Assembly: GCF_013343235.1 (NCBI RefSeq)
Contig: NZ_CP040094.1
Location: forward strand, 2,728,501 to 2,792,500
DNA from: Nostoc sp. TCL240-02
Lineage (GTDB): Bacteria > Cyanobacteriota > Cyanobacteriia > Cyanobacteriales > Nostocaceae
DNA length: 64,000 nucleotides
Direction of reading: 5' to 3'
Part shown: piece by piece, positions 19,382 to 28,128 of the stretch
How positions within the stretch are numbered: the first letter of the stretch is position 1
How the letters are laid out: each line of letters starts with the position of its first letter
The notes under the pieces: generated by a model
What the model was told of the DNA's origin: nothing
Databases searched by the model: none
Seen by the model: the letters and a program-made list of their open reading frames with translations, nothing else
Translations under genes and position numbers: made by a program

Positions 19382-19412
19382 AACCCCACCCCGTAAAAGA
19401 GGTGGGGTTTTT
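19382..19412 (+). terminator. Intrinsic terminator of the helicase gene
   Basis: AACCCCACC pairs with GGTGGGGTT around a CCGTAAAAGA loop, and six T residues follow. It lies 37 bp after the helicase stop codon. This is a textbook Rho-independent terminator. Confidence 0.9.
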
Positions 19413-19582
19413 TACGACTTCCAAATAAAAGTATTTTTATCTAAACAGCTTGTATCTTTTATTGCCAAAAGTATTTTAATGCAGGTTTAAGAAAAGTAAT
19501 GATATTTTTGACTTTACCGGAAAAATAAGTAAGTATTAACACTTGTGATACAGAAACAAAGTGATGATTGTGAAAGTCGAAG

Positions 19583-20677
19583 ATGAAACGTTCAAATCGC
19601 CTTGCTTGGATGGGAGCGATCGCACTAGCTGCGATCGTTTTGCTTACTTTGTTAGTGGCTCCCAATAATACAAAAATTAGCACTGGCTCTACTTATAACC
19701 GCGCCTCTGATGGGTATGGTGCTTGGTATGCTTTTATGCAACAAAAAGGAATTTCTATCAAGCGTTGGCAAAAACCTTTTAGTGATATTCAGCCAGAAAA
19801 TAGCCCAGTTACCTTTCTACAGGTAAGCGCCTATCCAAGGGAGACAGCATTGAATGGTCAAGAGCGGGAATGGGTAGAAAAAGGGAATACTTTGGTAATT
19901 TTGGGTGCGGGGGCGCGGGTTACAGAAGCGGAGTTTAGCACTATGCAAAAATCTCCTCAAGGTGATATCAAAATTGATACACGTAGACGGTATCAGAAAG
20001 CTAACTCCAAGCAAGTTGATTTAGGCGATCGCTTTGGTGCTGTTGTCTGGGAAAAAAGTTACAAACAGGGAAAGGTAATTTTTTCTACCACCCCTTATCT
20101 AGCCGCCAACGCTTATCAAGACTATTTAAGTAATTTCAAGTATTTAGCTAGTTTAGTAACTGAAAAAAGTAACACAGTAATTGTTGATGAATACATCCAC
20201 GGCTATAAAGATGCTGATGTCAGAAAAAAAGAAAGCGAAGGTGATTTATCTAGCTTTTTTGCTAAAACTCCTTTATTTCCAATACTAATACAGTTAGGTA
20301 TTCTGCTATTGGTGCTAACTTGGGCCCAGAATCGCCGCTTTGGGAAGCCAGTGGCTTTAGATGCACCAGTTACAGATAATAGCGAAGCATACATCCAAGC
20401 TTTAGCGGGAGTCTTGCAGAAAGCTGATACCACCGACTTTGTTGTCGAGATGGTGGGTAAACAAGAACAACTCCAACTACAAAAAGCCTTGGGATTAGGA
20501 CAAGTACTTTTAGAACCTCAAGCCTTGATCAATTTCTGGAAAAAAAAAACAGGCATAAGTGCAGCAGAATTAGATGCAGTTTTAAAGCTACAATCCCACA
20601 AACAACCCATCAGTGAGCGAGAACTGTTAAGCTGGTTGGGCAAATGGCGAAATATTAGGAAAATTCGTAATTCGTAA
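19583..20677 (+). CDS. DUF4350-domain membrane protein
   Basis: This 364-residue protein has a membrane span at residues 8-29 (MGAIALAAIVLLTLLVAP) and a second near 227-247 (FPILIQLGILLLVLTWAQ). The exterior domain between them starts YNRASDGYGAWYAFMQQKG, the usual start of the DUF4350 fold, which resembles a glutamine-amidotransferase-like sheet. The cytoplasmic tail of ~110 residues is helical. In many bacteria this family lies beside a MoxR ATPase and a DUF4129 protein. Here MoxR follows 72 bp downstream, while the usual DUF4129 gene is not upstream; the helicase is there instead. A role in envelope assembly or metal-protein maturation is inferred only from that association. Confidence 0.85.
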   Translation: MKRSNRLAWMGAIALAAIVLLTLLVAPNNTKISTGSTYNRASDGYGAWYAFMQQKGISIKRWQKPFSDIQPENSPVTFLQVSAYPRETALNGQEREWVEKGNTLVILGAGARVTEAEFSTMQKSPQGDIKIDTRRRYQKANSKQVDLGDRFGAVVWEKSYKQGKVIFSTTPYLAANAYQDYLSNFKYLASLVTEKSNTVIVDEYIHGYKDADVRKKESEGDLSSFFAKTPLFPILIQLGILLLVLTWAQNRRFGKPVALDAPVTDNSEAYIQALAGVLQKADTTDFVVEMVGKQEQLQLQKALGLGQVLLEPQALINFWKKKTGISAAELDAVLKLQSHKQPISERELLSWLGKWRNIRKIRNS

Positions 20678-20749
20678 TTATTGTTTTGAAGCTGTGCATA
20701 ATATTTCTGTGCCTGAGTACTTTTGAGTAAATTATTTATAAGTAAAAAA

Positions 20750-21700
20750 ATGAGCGAAACTCATCCTATCTTAATTCGCCTTGGTCAAGGTCTTAATCAA
20801 GTAGTTGTTGGACAATCGAGCCTAATACAACAACTTTTAGTAGCACTACTAGCGGGTGGACACGTAATTTTAGAAGGAGTACCAGGAACTGGTAAAACTC
20901 TCCTGGTAAAAGTATTAGCACAGTTAATCCAAGGGGATTTTCGCCGAATTCAACTAACACCAGATGTCTTACCTTCAGATATTACTGGGACAAATATTTT
21001 TGACTTGAATAGCCGCAATTTTACTTTGAAAAAAGGGCCAATATTTACCGAAGTGCTGCTAGCAGACGAAATCAATCGTACTCCTCCAAAGACACAAGCG
21101 GCACTGCTGGAAGCGATGGAAGAGATGCAGGTAACATTGGATGGTGAAAGTTTGCCCTTACCAGATTTATTTTGGGTGATTGCAACCCAAAACCCTTTGG
21201 AATTTGAGGGGACTTATCCTTTACCAGAAGCGCAATTGGATAGATTTTTATTTAAGTTAGTGGTAGATTACCCAGATCAAGCTGCGGAAAAGCAAATGTT
21301 ACTCAATCGTCAGGCTGGGTTTTCAGCAAGGCGTTTGGATATTAGCCGTTTGAAACCAATCGCAACAGTAGCCGACATCTTACAAGCACGACAAGCAGTT
21401 AAAGAAGTTAAAGTATCAGAAGCGATCGTTGATTATTTGTTAGCCTTGGTGAGAATATCGCGTCAATATCCCGATTTAACCTTGGGTGCATCACCTCGCG
21501 CTGCTGGTGCTTGGTTGCAGACATCTCAAGCATTAGCGTGGTTAGCTGGCAGAGATTTTGTCACACCAGATGATGTGAAAGCAGTTGCATCGCCACTGCT
21601 GCGTCATCGCCTCATTTTGAAACCAGAAGCAATGCTGGATGGTTTACAAATGGATGCGGTAATTGCGTCGGTAATTAATCAAGTACCAGTTCCAAGGTGA
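20750..21700 (+). CDS. MoxR-family AAA+ ATPase
   Basis: From the ATG at 20750 the protein has 316 residues; an in-frame TTG at 20723 would add nine but has less typical sequence. Walker A is EGVPGTGKTLLVK, Walker B is LLADEINRTPPKTQAALLEA, and sensor 1 is WVIATQNPLEFEGTYPLPEA. These are diagnostic of MoxR proteins, chaperone-like ATPases that often work with VWA-domain proteins. It directly follows the DUF4350 gene and is probably co-transcribed with it. Two VWA genes occur far away at 62.3-64 kb; any link is speculative. Confidence 0.93.
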   Translation: MSETHPILIRLGQGLNQVVVGQSSLIQQLLVALLAGGHVILEGVPGTGKTLLVKVLAQLIQGDFRRIQLTPDVLPSDITGTNIFDLNSRNFTLKKGPIFTEVLLADEINRTPPKTQAALLEAMEEMQVTLDGESLPLPDLFWVIATQNPLEFEGTYPLPEAQLDRFLFKLVVDYPDQAAEKQMLLNRQAGFSARRLDISRLKPIATVADILQARQAVKEVKVSEAIVDYLLALVRISRQYPDLTLGASPRAAGAWLQTSQALAWLAGRDFVTPDDVKAVASPLLRHRLILKPEAMLDGLQMDAVIASVINQVPVPR

Positions 21701-21825
21701 AAAAATTCTTGCTATATTCCAGGCTATTTGGAAAGTAGACCCAAAAGGAAGCTCAAACTAACTGCCTCCACAAGTTATAAAGTATGTGTAGATGAAACAG
21801 CGAGTATATTGAGAAAAAAATCTGT

Positions 21826-22305
21826 ATGGCAAGCTACCAAGAAACCGTAACTAGTGACGAATCCATTAATGAGCTAATCGCCGAGACAACAGGCATTAAC
21901 CATCTGGAGGTGATTGAAAATGTCATCGACTCTTTGGAACAAGATGATAGTGCGATGGTTAGCCATACTCCAGAGGGTGGCTATCTCTGGAAGTTTAAGT
22001 ACGGAAGTGTAGAGGTATTTGTCCAACTCAACGGTACAACCGATGAAGACACCATAACGGTTTGGTCTGCGGTGCTAAATTTACCTGCTAAAGATGAACC
22101 CAGATTACTGCGTTATCTGTTGGAGTTGAACTGCTCCAGCACTTTTGAAGCGCGTTTTGGTATTATAGAAAACAGAGTGGTTGTGATCTCAACACGCACC
22201 TTAGCGGAGTTATCTCCCGGCGAAGTGTCTCGCCTCATCACCATTGTGGCAACAATCGCTGATAACAACGATGAAGCTTTACAATCTGAATTTGGTGCAA
22301 CTTAA
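21826..22305 (+). CDS. YbjN-domain protein
   Basis: The 159 residues contain the YbjN-like alpha/beta fold: an N-terminal helix, strands SMVSHTPEGGYLWKFKYG (approximate), then LLRYLLELNCSSTFEARFG and ISTRTLAELSPGEVSRLI. The fold resembles type III secretion chaperones and acts as a protein-interaction module; in other bacteria YbjN affects stress tolerance. No signal peptide or membrane segment is present. It has its own leader (126 bp after the MoxR stop). The lipoyl-transfer gene follows 38 bp later and may be co-transcribed. Confidence 0.82.
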   Translation: MASYQETVTSDESINELIAETTGINHLEVIENVIDSLEQDDSAMVSHTPEGGYLWKFKYGSVEVFVQLNGTTDEDTITVWSAVLNLPAKDEPRLLRYLLELNCSSTFEARFGIIENRVVVISTRTLAELSPGEVSRLITIVATIADNNDEALQSEFGAT

Positions 22306-22343
22306 GGAATTTGGGATTTTAGATTGGGCTTATATTGTATTAG

Positions 22344-23069
22344 ATGTATAGCAAGCAGGTGTGGCGACTAATTCCTTTGCTAGAGGCGGCTGGTAATGTG
22401 CAAATGGCCATTGACAACTGGTTACTAGAACAGCACCAGTCTGGAAAGCATCCCTCCACTTTGCGCTTTTATACCTGGTCGCCATCTGCCATTTCTCTTG
22501 GCTATCATCAACGACAATACCCTGAATATTGGCAAAATTTGACTTGGCAAGGGCAGAAATTGGATTTAGTGCAACGCCCTACTGGTGGACGGGCGGTATT
22601 ACACCAAGGTGATTTAACTTACACTGTAGTCACATCTGGAATTACGGGTAGTCGCCTCCAGGTGTATGAAAAGATTTGTGAGTTTTTGATTCAAGGGTGG
22701 CGATCGCTTGGCGTAGAATTACATTACGGTACAGAAGGGCGAGGTTACATCCACAACCCTAACTGTTTTGGTACAGCAACCAGTGCAGATTTAGTTCTGC
22801 CAGATGGTGCCAAACTCATTGGTAGCGCTCAACTGCGACGTAGTAGGGCAATTTTGCAACATGGCTCCATTCGTTTGCAACCCGATGCTGAACTGTTTGC
22901 TCAAGTATTTGGTGCAGAATCTTTTACGACTGTACAACTACCTCAAAGCCTGAGTGTGGAAAAGATTATTGCAGATTTAATCATCGCCGCTAGTGATTGT
23001 TTTGATATGCAGATAGAGTTACAACCCCTCTCGCCCTCTGAGTGGGAAGAAATTTTGGCAAAACTATGA
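22344..23069 (+). CDS. Lipoate-protein ligase / LipM-type octanoyltransferase
   Basis: This 241-residue member of the biotin/lipoate A/B ligase fold has QRPTGGRAVLHQGDLTY (the nucleotide/acyl-binding glycine motif), NCFGTATSADLV with Cys141, and KLIGSAQLRR with Lys157. Cys141 aligns with the acyl-accepting Cys of LipM octanoyltransferases, and the Lys is shared by the whole superfamily. It should attach octanoate or lipoate to E2 or GcvH lipoyl domains. LipM-type transfer and LplA-type ligation cannot be separated from sequence alone. The start ATG at 22344 gives the family-typical opening WRLIPLLEAAGNVQMAIDNW. Confidence 0.88.
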   Translation: MYSKQVWRLIPLLEAAGNVQMAIDNWLLEQHQSGKHPSTLRFYTWSPSAISLGYHQRQYPEYWQNLTWQGQKLDLVQRPTGGRAVLHQGDLTYTVVTSGITGSRLQVYEKICEFLIQGWRSLGVELHYGTEGRGYIHNPNCFGTATSADLVLPDGAKLIGSAQLRRSRAILQHGSIRLQPDAELFAQVFGAESFTTVQLPQSLSVEKIIADLIIAASDCFDMQIELQPLSPSEWEEILAKL

Positions 23070-23143
23070 TTCTCCTACTAAGTTATAGCGCTTCTGGGTT
23101 GAGTTAAATACAGACCTAACCCCCAGCCCCTTCCCTGCACCAG

Positions 23144-23203
23144 CCCCTTCCCTGCAAGGGAAGGGGAGCATGATTCAAAGCCTCTCTCCTAAAAGGAGAG
23201 AGG
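23144..23203. terminator. Two adjacent strong hairpins between convergent genes
   Basis: CCCCTTCCC and GGGAAGGGG (23144-23166) form a 9-bp perfect stem. CCTCTCTCCT and AGGAGAGAGG (23181-23203) form a 10-bp stem 14 bp later. They lie between the stop of the lipoyl-transfer gene and that of the convergent regulator gene. There is no clear T-run. These are also typical dispersed hairpin repeats of Nostoc, so a bidirectional terminator role is likely but unproven. Confidence 0.6.
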
Positions 23204-23267
23204 TCAAAGTATATTGCATACAACTGAGAACCGTTATAACTTCTGGAGATGAGTTGGAAACAGGCGG

Positions 23268-23966
23268 CTAAACTGACTCCACTGAAGAAGCACCGAAACG
23301 ATAGCCTTTGCCGTAGACTGTGTGAATCAGTGCAGTTTCTCTACCTACCTCAATCTTACGACGCAGCAAACGAATTAATGCTGCAATCACATTACTACTA
23401 GGTTGTTCTGACTCTTGCCACAAATTTTCCATAATTTGGGCATGAGTCATTAGTTGTCCAGTGTGTTCCATAAAATATTGCAGCAACTGGCTTTCTTTTT
23501 GCGATAACTCAATGATTCGTCCTTGGCGATAGGCGACTTGATTTTCACAATCTAGTTCTAAATCAGCGACGGTTAAACGTCCGGTGGTGGTTTCATAGGT
23601 TTGGGAGCCAGAACGACGCAATAAAGCACGGACTCTAGCGAGTAACTCACGCAGTTCAAAAGGTTTAACTAAATAGTCATCAGCACCAGCATCTAAACCT
23701 TGTACGCGGTCATCGAGAGTATCTTTAGCTGTGAGAAACAGCACGGGAGTGGTTTTGCCTTGTTGTCGCAATTGCTGACAAATCTCTAACCCGGTTTTTC
23801 CTGGCAGCATCCAATCTAAAATTAGTAGGTCATAACTGCCTGCTTGTGCATATTCGCTGCCACTTGTGCCATCGAAAGCGGCATCCACAACGTAACCCTC
23901 ACGAGTTAACAAGCGACTCAAGGGTTCAGTTAGTTCAACTTCATCATCAACTAATAAAATTCTCAT
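23268..23966 (-). CDS. OmpR-family response regulator
   Basis: This 232-residue protein has a receiver (residues 1-115) with VDDEVEL, phospho-acceptor Asp in LLILDWMLPGKTG and the KPFELREL switch. The C-terminal winged helix (about 125-225) ends IHTVYGKGYRFG. The LILDWMLPG form resembles the RppA/ManR-type regulators of cyanobacteria, which respond to redox or metal signals; I do not assign a name. No histidine kinase lies beside it. It is divergent from hisG with 66 bp between their starts, so the two share a promoter region. Confidence 0.92.
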   Translation of the reverse strand: MRILLVDDEVELTEPLSRLLTREGYVVDAAFDGTSGSEYAQAGSYDLLILDWMLPGKTGLEICQQLRQQGKTTPVLFLTAKDTLDDRVQGLDAGADDYLVKPFELRELLARVRALLRRSGSQTYETTTGRLTVADLELDCENQVAYRQGRIIELSQKESQLLQYFMEHTGQLMTHAQIMENLWQESEQPSSNVIAALIRLLRRKIEVGRETALIHTVYGKGYRFGASSVESV

Positions 23967-24032
23967 GCTGCTGTGGTAAGCATATAGAGATATTATTCAA
24001 CTGCCAGAACGCCAAGGATATTAAGAAAAAGA

Positions 24033-24677
24033 ATGCTGACTGTTGCATTACCAAAAGGGGAACTCCTTAAAAATAGCATCCGCTTGCTACAATCTGTGGG
24101 ATTAGATTTTAGCGCTTTTTTAGATTCAGGAACTCGCCAACTTCAAATTCCTGATACTAAGGGAATTGCAAAAGCTTTGTTGGTACGGGCGCAGGATGTG
24201 CCTGTTTATGTAGAATATGGTCAAGCACAACTGGGTGTTGTTGGTTACGATGTGTTGCGGGAGAAGCAGCCGCAAGTTGCCCACTTGGTAGATTTGCAGT
24301 TTGGGTATTGTCGGATGTCAGTAGCGGTAAAAGCATCAAGTTCTTACCGATCGCCTTTAGATTTGCCACCGCATGGTAGAGTTGCTTCAAAATATGTGAA
24401 TTGCGCTCGTGAATATTTCCACAGTCTAGATTTACCCGTGGAAATCGTACCGTTGTATGGTTCAGTGGAATTAGGCCCGATTACTGGAATGTCAGAAGCG
24501 ATCGTGGATTTGGTTTCTACAGGGCGCACCATGCGCGAAAATGGTTTAATTGAAATCGCTACTCTGTATGAAAGCACGGCTCGGTTGATTGCCCACCCTC
24601 TGAGTTACCGGATGAATACAGGTAATGTCGGTGATGTAATTGCCAAGCTGCGGGAAGCAATTTTGGTAGAGGTTTAA
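24033..24677 (+). CDS. hisG: ATP phosphoribosyltransferase, short form (HisG)
   Basis: This 214-residue enzyme catalyses the first step of histidine biosynthesis, ATP + PRPP to phosphoribosyl-ATP. The start [16 protein letters not shown], the [11 protein letters not shown] segment and [23 protein letters not shown] are family signatures. The length (~214) is that of the short HisG, which lacks the C-terminal regulatory domain and needs the HisZ subunit. No hisZ lies nearby, so it should be encoded elsewhere. The last GATATTAAGAAAAAGA stretch before the ATG acts as a weak Shine-Dalgarno. Confidence 0.96.
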   Translation: MLTVALPKGELLKNSIRLLQSVGLDFSAFLDSGTRQLQIPDTKGIAKALLVRAQDVPVYVEYGQAQLGVVGYDVLREKQPQVAHLVDLQFGYCRMSVAVKASSSYRSPLDLPPHGRVASKYVNCAREYFHSLDLPVEIVPLYGSVELGPITGMSEAIVDLVSTGRTMRENGLIEIATLYESTARLIAHPLSYRMNTGNVGDVIAKLREAILVEV

Positions 24678-24714
24678 TTGTTACAGCAGAAGTCAGAATT
24701 CAGAAGTCAGAAAC

Positions 24715-24749
24715 AAAATCATGATTTTCATTCACAAAATCATGATTTT
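24715..24749. repeat. Duplicated AAAATCATGATTTT palindrome at 21-bp spacing
   Basis: The 14-bp perfect palindrome AAAATCATGATTTT occurs twice, separated by CATTCAC, so the period is again 21 bp. The core matches units of the 44107 array (AAAAGCATGATTTT). The rest of the gap 24678-25118 has heptamer-like AGAAGTCAG repeats and no gene that I can see. It could act as a terminator hairpin for hisG, but the duplicated spacing suggests a repeat. Confidence 0.75.
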
Positions 24750-25118
24750 TCTAATGGCAGCCTTTGGCTGAGTGATAAGCTAAAAAACATTTAACTTGCA
24801 TAATCGAATTAAACATAACTCTTGTGGGGTAGGCAAGATGCCCGCCCAGGATATGCAATTTAAATGTGGGACAGCTTATATGACTAGCAGATAGTCTGCA
24901 ACAATTGAACCTCATCATGCAGACTAAAATTTGTTTACACTAGGATTAGTGCGATGGCGTATCCGCCCGCCGCAAAAGTACGACAAAATTTAAACAGAAT
25001 TCCCTGAATAGCCAGAGGTGGGGAAATAACTAATTAATTGTTAAAAAAAGTTAAGCTACTCTTGAGATAGCTACGCTCCTGACTTAAATATTACACTTAG
25101 ATTTATTAATAAAAATTA

Positions 25119-27680
25119 ATGAAAGTAGGACACATTGATACAGAAGTGGCGCGGCTAGAAGCCCTCCGCCAGTATCAAATTCTTGACACCGAACCTGAAG
25201 AAGCTTACGACAATCTTGCTCAGTTAGCGGCATTTATTTGTGATACTTCCATCTCTTTGGTAAATTTTATTGATGAAAACCGTCAATGGTTTAAGGCAAA
25301 AGTAGGTTTAGATGTATCAGAAATGCCCCGTTGTGTTGGGTTATCTTACCTTTGCCAAGAGCGGCGTAATGTTGTGGTGGTTCCTGATACCTTAGCTGAT
25401 GAAAATTTGGCCAATAATGCAGTAGTCACTGGCTATCCTTATGTACGGTTTTATGCAGGTGTACCCTTAATTACTCCCAAGGGAGATATGCTGGGAACTC
25501 TATGTGTACTTGACCAAGTTCCAAAAGAATTGAGCCAAAAACAAGTGGAGGCGCTTGTGGCTCTGAGTCACTTGATAATCGACCAACTAGAGCTTAGGCG
25601 TTATGTAACTGAGGTATCTCAAGTTACTGAAAAGCTCATGGCACACGAGCAAGCAGCCCGCGTCCAGTCTGAAGCTGCGAGAACCCACATCAATAATCTT
25701 CTTGAAAGCATTACTGATGGGTTTTTTGCCCTGGATAAAAAGTCGCGATTCACCTACATTAATGGTCAAGCAGAACGGCTGTTGCGAAAAAAACAAAATG
25801 AGCTTCTGGGTAAAAACATCTGGGAAGTGTTTCCAGAAATCATCGGCACAACATTTTACCATGAGTATCACAGGGCAATCATAGAACAGGTGAGTGTGGA
25901 ATTTGAGGAGTTTTATCCACCACTAAACTGCTGGCTTCAAGTCCATACCTATCCTGCCAAAGACGGCTTGTCTATTTATTTTCAAGACATTACTGAACGG
26001 CGGCGAACAGCAGAAGCACTACGAGAAAGTGAAGAACGTTGGCAATTAGCATTACATGGTAATAATGATGGCATTTGGGATTGGAACCTCAAGACTAATG
26101 AAGTGTTCTTCTCAACTCGGTGGAAGGAAATGCTCGGTTATAAAGACCACGAAGTTTCCAACGGTTGGGACGAATGGATAAAACAAATCCACCCCGATGA
26201 GCGAGATTGGGTACTTCAAGCCTTCCAAGACCACTTTGCCAAGAAAACACCGTTTTATGTTTGTGAATATCGAGTCCAGTGCCAAGACGGCAGCTATAAA
26301 TGGATTCTAGATCGAGGACAAGCACTTTGGGACGCATTGGGTGATATAGTTCGCATGGTGGGTTCTTATACAGATATCACAGATCGCAAGCGGGCAGATG
26401 AAGAATTAAAGCGGCAGAATTTGCGATCGCAATTATTTGCAGAAATCACCCTGAAAATTCGAGAATCTTTACAAATAAATGAAATTCTTCAAACCACAGT
26501 TACAGAAGTACAAAAATTACTACAAGCAGACCGAGTTTTAATTTTTCGACTGGAAGCTGATGGTTCGGGAACAGTAATACAAGAGGCAGTGCTACCTGGT
26601 TGGCCCGTAATTCTAGGAGAAAATATTCTCGATACCTGCTTTAAAGAAGAATATATCGAAAGATATCGCCAAGGAAGAGTCAGTGCCATGGAAGACGTTC
26701 AAGCTGCTCACATTCAACCATGCCATCGAGAATTTCTTCAGCAGTTTGCTGTCAGAGCTAACCTAATAGTACCGATTCTTGTTAGAGATAACATTTGGGG
26801 CTTATTGCTGGCTCATCAGTGTGCCGCACCTCGAAAGTGGAATAACTTTGAGATGGAGTTGTTAAAGCAACTAGCTAATCAAATTGGCATTGCTTTATCT
26901 CAAGCGCAACTATTAGAAAAAGAAACCCAGCAAAGTCAAGAACTCGTCCGTTCTAATGCGGAATTAGAACAGTTTGCTTATGTAGCTTCACATGACTTAC
27001 AAGAGCCGCTACGGATGGTAACAAGTTATTTACAACTACTAGAGCGAAGATACAAAAATCAACTTGATGACAATGCCGATCAGTTTATCACCTACGCAGT
27101 AGATGGGGCGCGGCGAATGCAGACCTTAATCAACGATTTGTTGAACTATTCCCGCGTCAGCACCCGTGGACAGCCATTTAAGTTAGTTGATTGTGATGTC
27201 ATCTTACAGCAGGCGATCGCTAATCTCCAAATTGCGATTGCAGATAGCAAGGCAATTGTCACTTACGATTCTCTACCTGAAGTGATGGCTGATACTACCC
27301 AACTAACACAAGTATTTCAAAACCTGATTGGCAACGCGATCAAATTTTGCCAGAATCAGCAGCCACAAATTCACATTGGGGTAGCCAAGCCAAATCCAAA
27401 TTCAGACGAAGAAAGTTTAAATTCTATACCATTGGCAGATGAATGGTTATTCTCGATACGTGATAATGGAATTGGTTTGGAATCCCAGTATGCAGAACGT
27501 ATTTTTATAATTTTTCAGCGTTTGCACGGTAGAGACAAGTATCCTGGTACTGGAATTGGTCTGGCAATTTGCAAGAAAATTATAGAACGGCACGGCGGCC
27601 GGATCTGGGTTGAATCGAAACCGGGTCAAGGCTCGACTTTCTACTTCACAATTCCAGATAGAGCAGGTAAGCAATCGTGA
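25119..27680 (+). CDS. Predicted DXCF cyanobacteriochrome histidine kinase (GAF-PAS-PAS-GAF-HisKA-HATPase)
   Basis: This 853-residue protein is soluble. Domains in order: GAF1 (about 20-160), PAS (180-300), PAS_3 (305-430; LHGNNDGIWDWN), GAF2 (445-605), HisKA with SHDLQEPLRMV (His625), HATPase_c (GTGIGLAICKKIIERHGG). GAF2 reads ENILDTCFKEEYIERYRQGR, then IQPCHREFLQQFAVRANL. It thus has both the DXCF motif (Asp505-Thr-Cys507-Phe508) and the canonical Cys535-His536 pair of bilin-binding cyanobacteriochromes. The 28-residue spacing equals that of TePixJ (Cys494/Cys522, from memory). It should bind phycocyanobilin or phycoviolobilin and act as a blue/green-type light sensor. Its stop overlaps a GTG of the next gene, and an Rcp1-like receiver follows, as for phytochromes. 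The photochemistry itself is inference. Confidence 0.85.
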   Translation: MKVGHIDTEVARLEALRQYQILDTEPEEAYDNLAQLAAFICDTSISLVNFIDENRQWFKAKVGLDVSEMPRCVGLSYLCQERRNVVVVPDTLADENLANNAVVTGYPYVRFYAGVPLITPKGDMLGTLCVLDQVPKELSQKQVEALVALSHLIIDQLELRRYVTEVSQVTEKLMAHEQAARVQSEAARTHINNLLESITDGFFALDKKSRFTYINGQAERLLRKKQNELLGKNIWEVFPEIIGTTFYHEYHRAIIEQVSVEFEEFYPPLNCWLQVHTYPAKDGLSIYFQDITERRRTAEALRESEERWQLALHGNNDGIWDWNLKTNEVFFSTRWKEMLGYKDHEVSNGWDEWIKQIHPDERDWVLQAFQDHFAKKTPFYVCEYRVQCQDGSYKWILDRGQALWDALGDIVRMVGSYTDITDRKRADEELKRQNLRSQLFAEITLKIRESLQINEILQTTVTEVQKLLQADRVLIFRLEADGSGTVIQEAVLPGWPVILGENILDTCFKEEYIERYRQGRVSAMEDVQAAHIQPCHREFLQQFAVRANLIVPILVRDNIWGLLLAHQCAAPRKWNNFEMELLKQLANQIGIALSQAQLLEKETQQSQELVRSNAELEQFAYVASHDLQEPLRMVTSYLQLLERRYKNQLDDNADQFITYAVDGARRMQTLINDLLNYSRVSTRGQPFKLVDCDVILQQAIANLQIAIADSKAIVTYDSLPEVMADTTQLTQVFQNLIGNAIKFCQNQQPQIHIGVAKPNPNSDEESLNSIPLADEWLFSIRDNGIGLESQYAERIFIIFQRLHGRDKYPGTGIGLAICKKIIERHGGRIWVESKPGQGSTFYFTIPDRAGKQS

Positions 27681-27697
27681 GCGTTATAACAGCGATT

Positions 27698-28123
27698 ATG
27701 CCTATTGAGGTTTTGTTAGTAGAGGACAATCCTGGCGATGCCCAACTTACACGCATCGCCTTAGAAGATAGTAAGATATCGATTCACCTCAACGTCGTCG
27801 AAGATGGTGTAGAGGCAATGGCATTCTTGCGAAAACAAGAAAAATATGTCAAAGCAGCCCATCCCGATATTGTGCTGCTCGATTTAAATCTCCCCAGAAA
27901 AGATGGGCGGGAGGTACTGGCAGAAATCAAAGGAGATGAAAAGCTCAAGCGAATTCCTGTGGTAATTTTGACGACTTCCCAAGCTGAAGAAGACATCCTC
28001 AAAGCCTATAATTTATGTGCAAACTGTTATATAACTAAGCCAGTAGATTTCGATCAATTCGTTAAAATTGTACAATCAATAGAAAATTTTTGGTTTGCGA
28101 TCGTAAAACTGCCACCGGAGTAG
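27698..28123 (+). CDS. Rcp1-like single-domain response regulator
   Basis: From the ATG at 27698 the protein has 141 residues. An in-frame GTG at 27677 overlaps the kinase stop codon and would add seven. The receiver carries VEDNPGDAQLTR, phospho-acceptor Asp62 (IVLLDLNLPRKDG), Thr in LTTSQAEEDI and Lys in ITKPVDFDQF. NPGDA with this length is the hallmark of Rcp1, the cognate regulator of cyanobacterial phytochrome Cph1. Such proteins lack an output domain and pass phosphate on or act by protein binding. Its place between a photoreceptor kinase and a second hybrid kinase fits a relay in light signalling. Confidence 0.9.
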   Translation: MPIEVLLVEDNPGDAQLTRIALEDSKISIHLNVVEDGVEAMAFLRKQEKYVKAAHPDIVLLDLNLPRKDGREVLAEIKGDEKLKRIPVVILTTSQAEEDILKAYNLCANCYITKPVDFDQFVKIVQSIENFWFAIVKLPPE

Positions 28124-28128
28124 TGGAA

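Noticed and set aside
20723..20749. TTG start for MoxR
   Set aside because: The extra nine residues are not typical; the ATG at 20750 fits the family.
28090..28128. TTG start for the second hybrid kinase
   Set aside because: It overlaps the Rcp1-like gene; ATG 28129 gives a standard receiver start.
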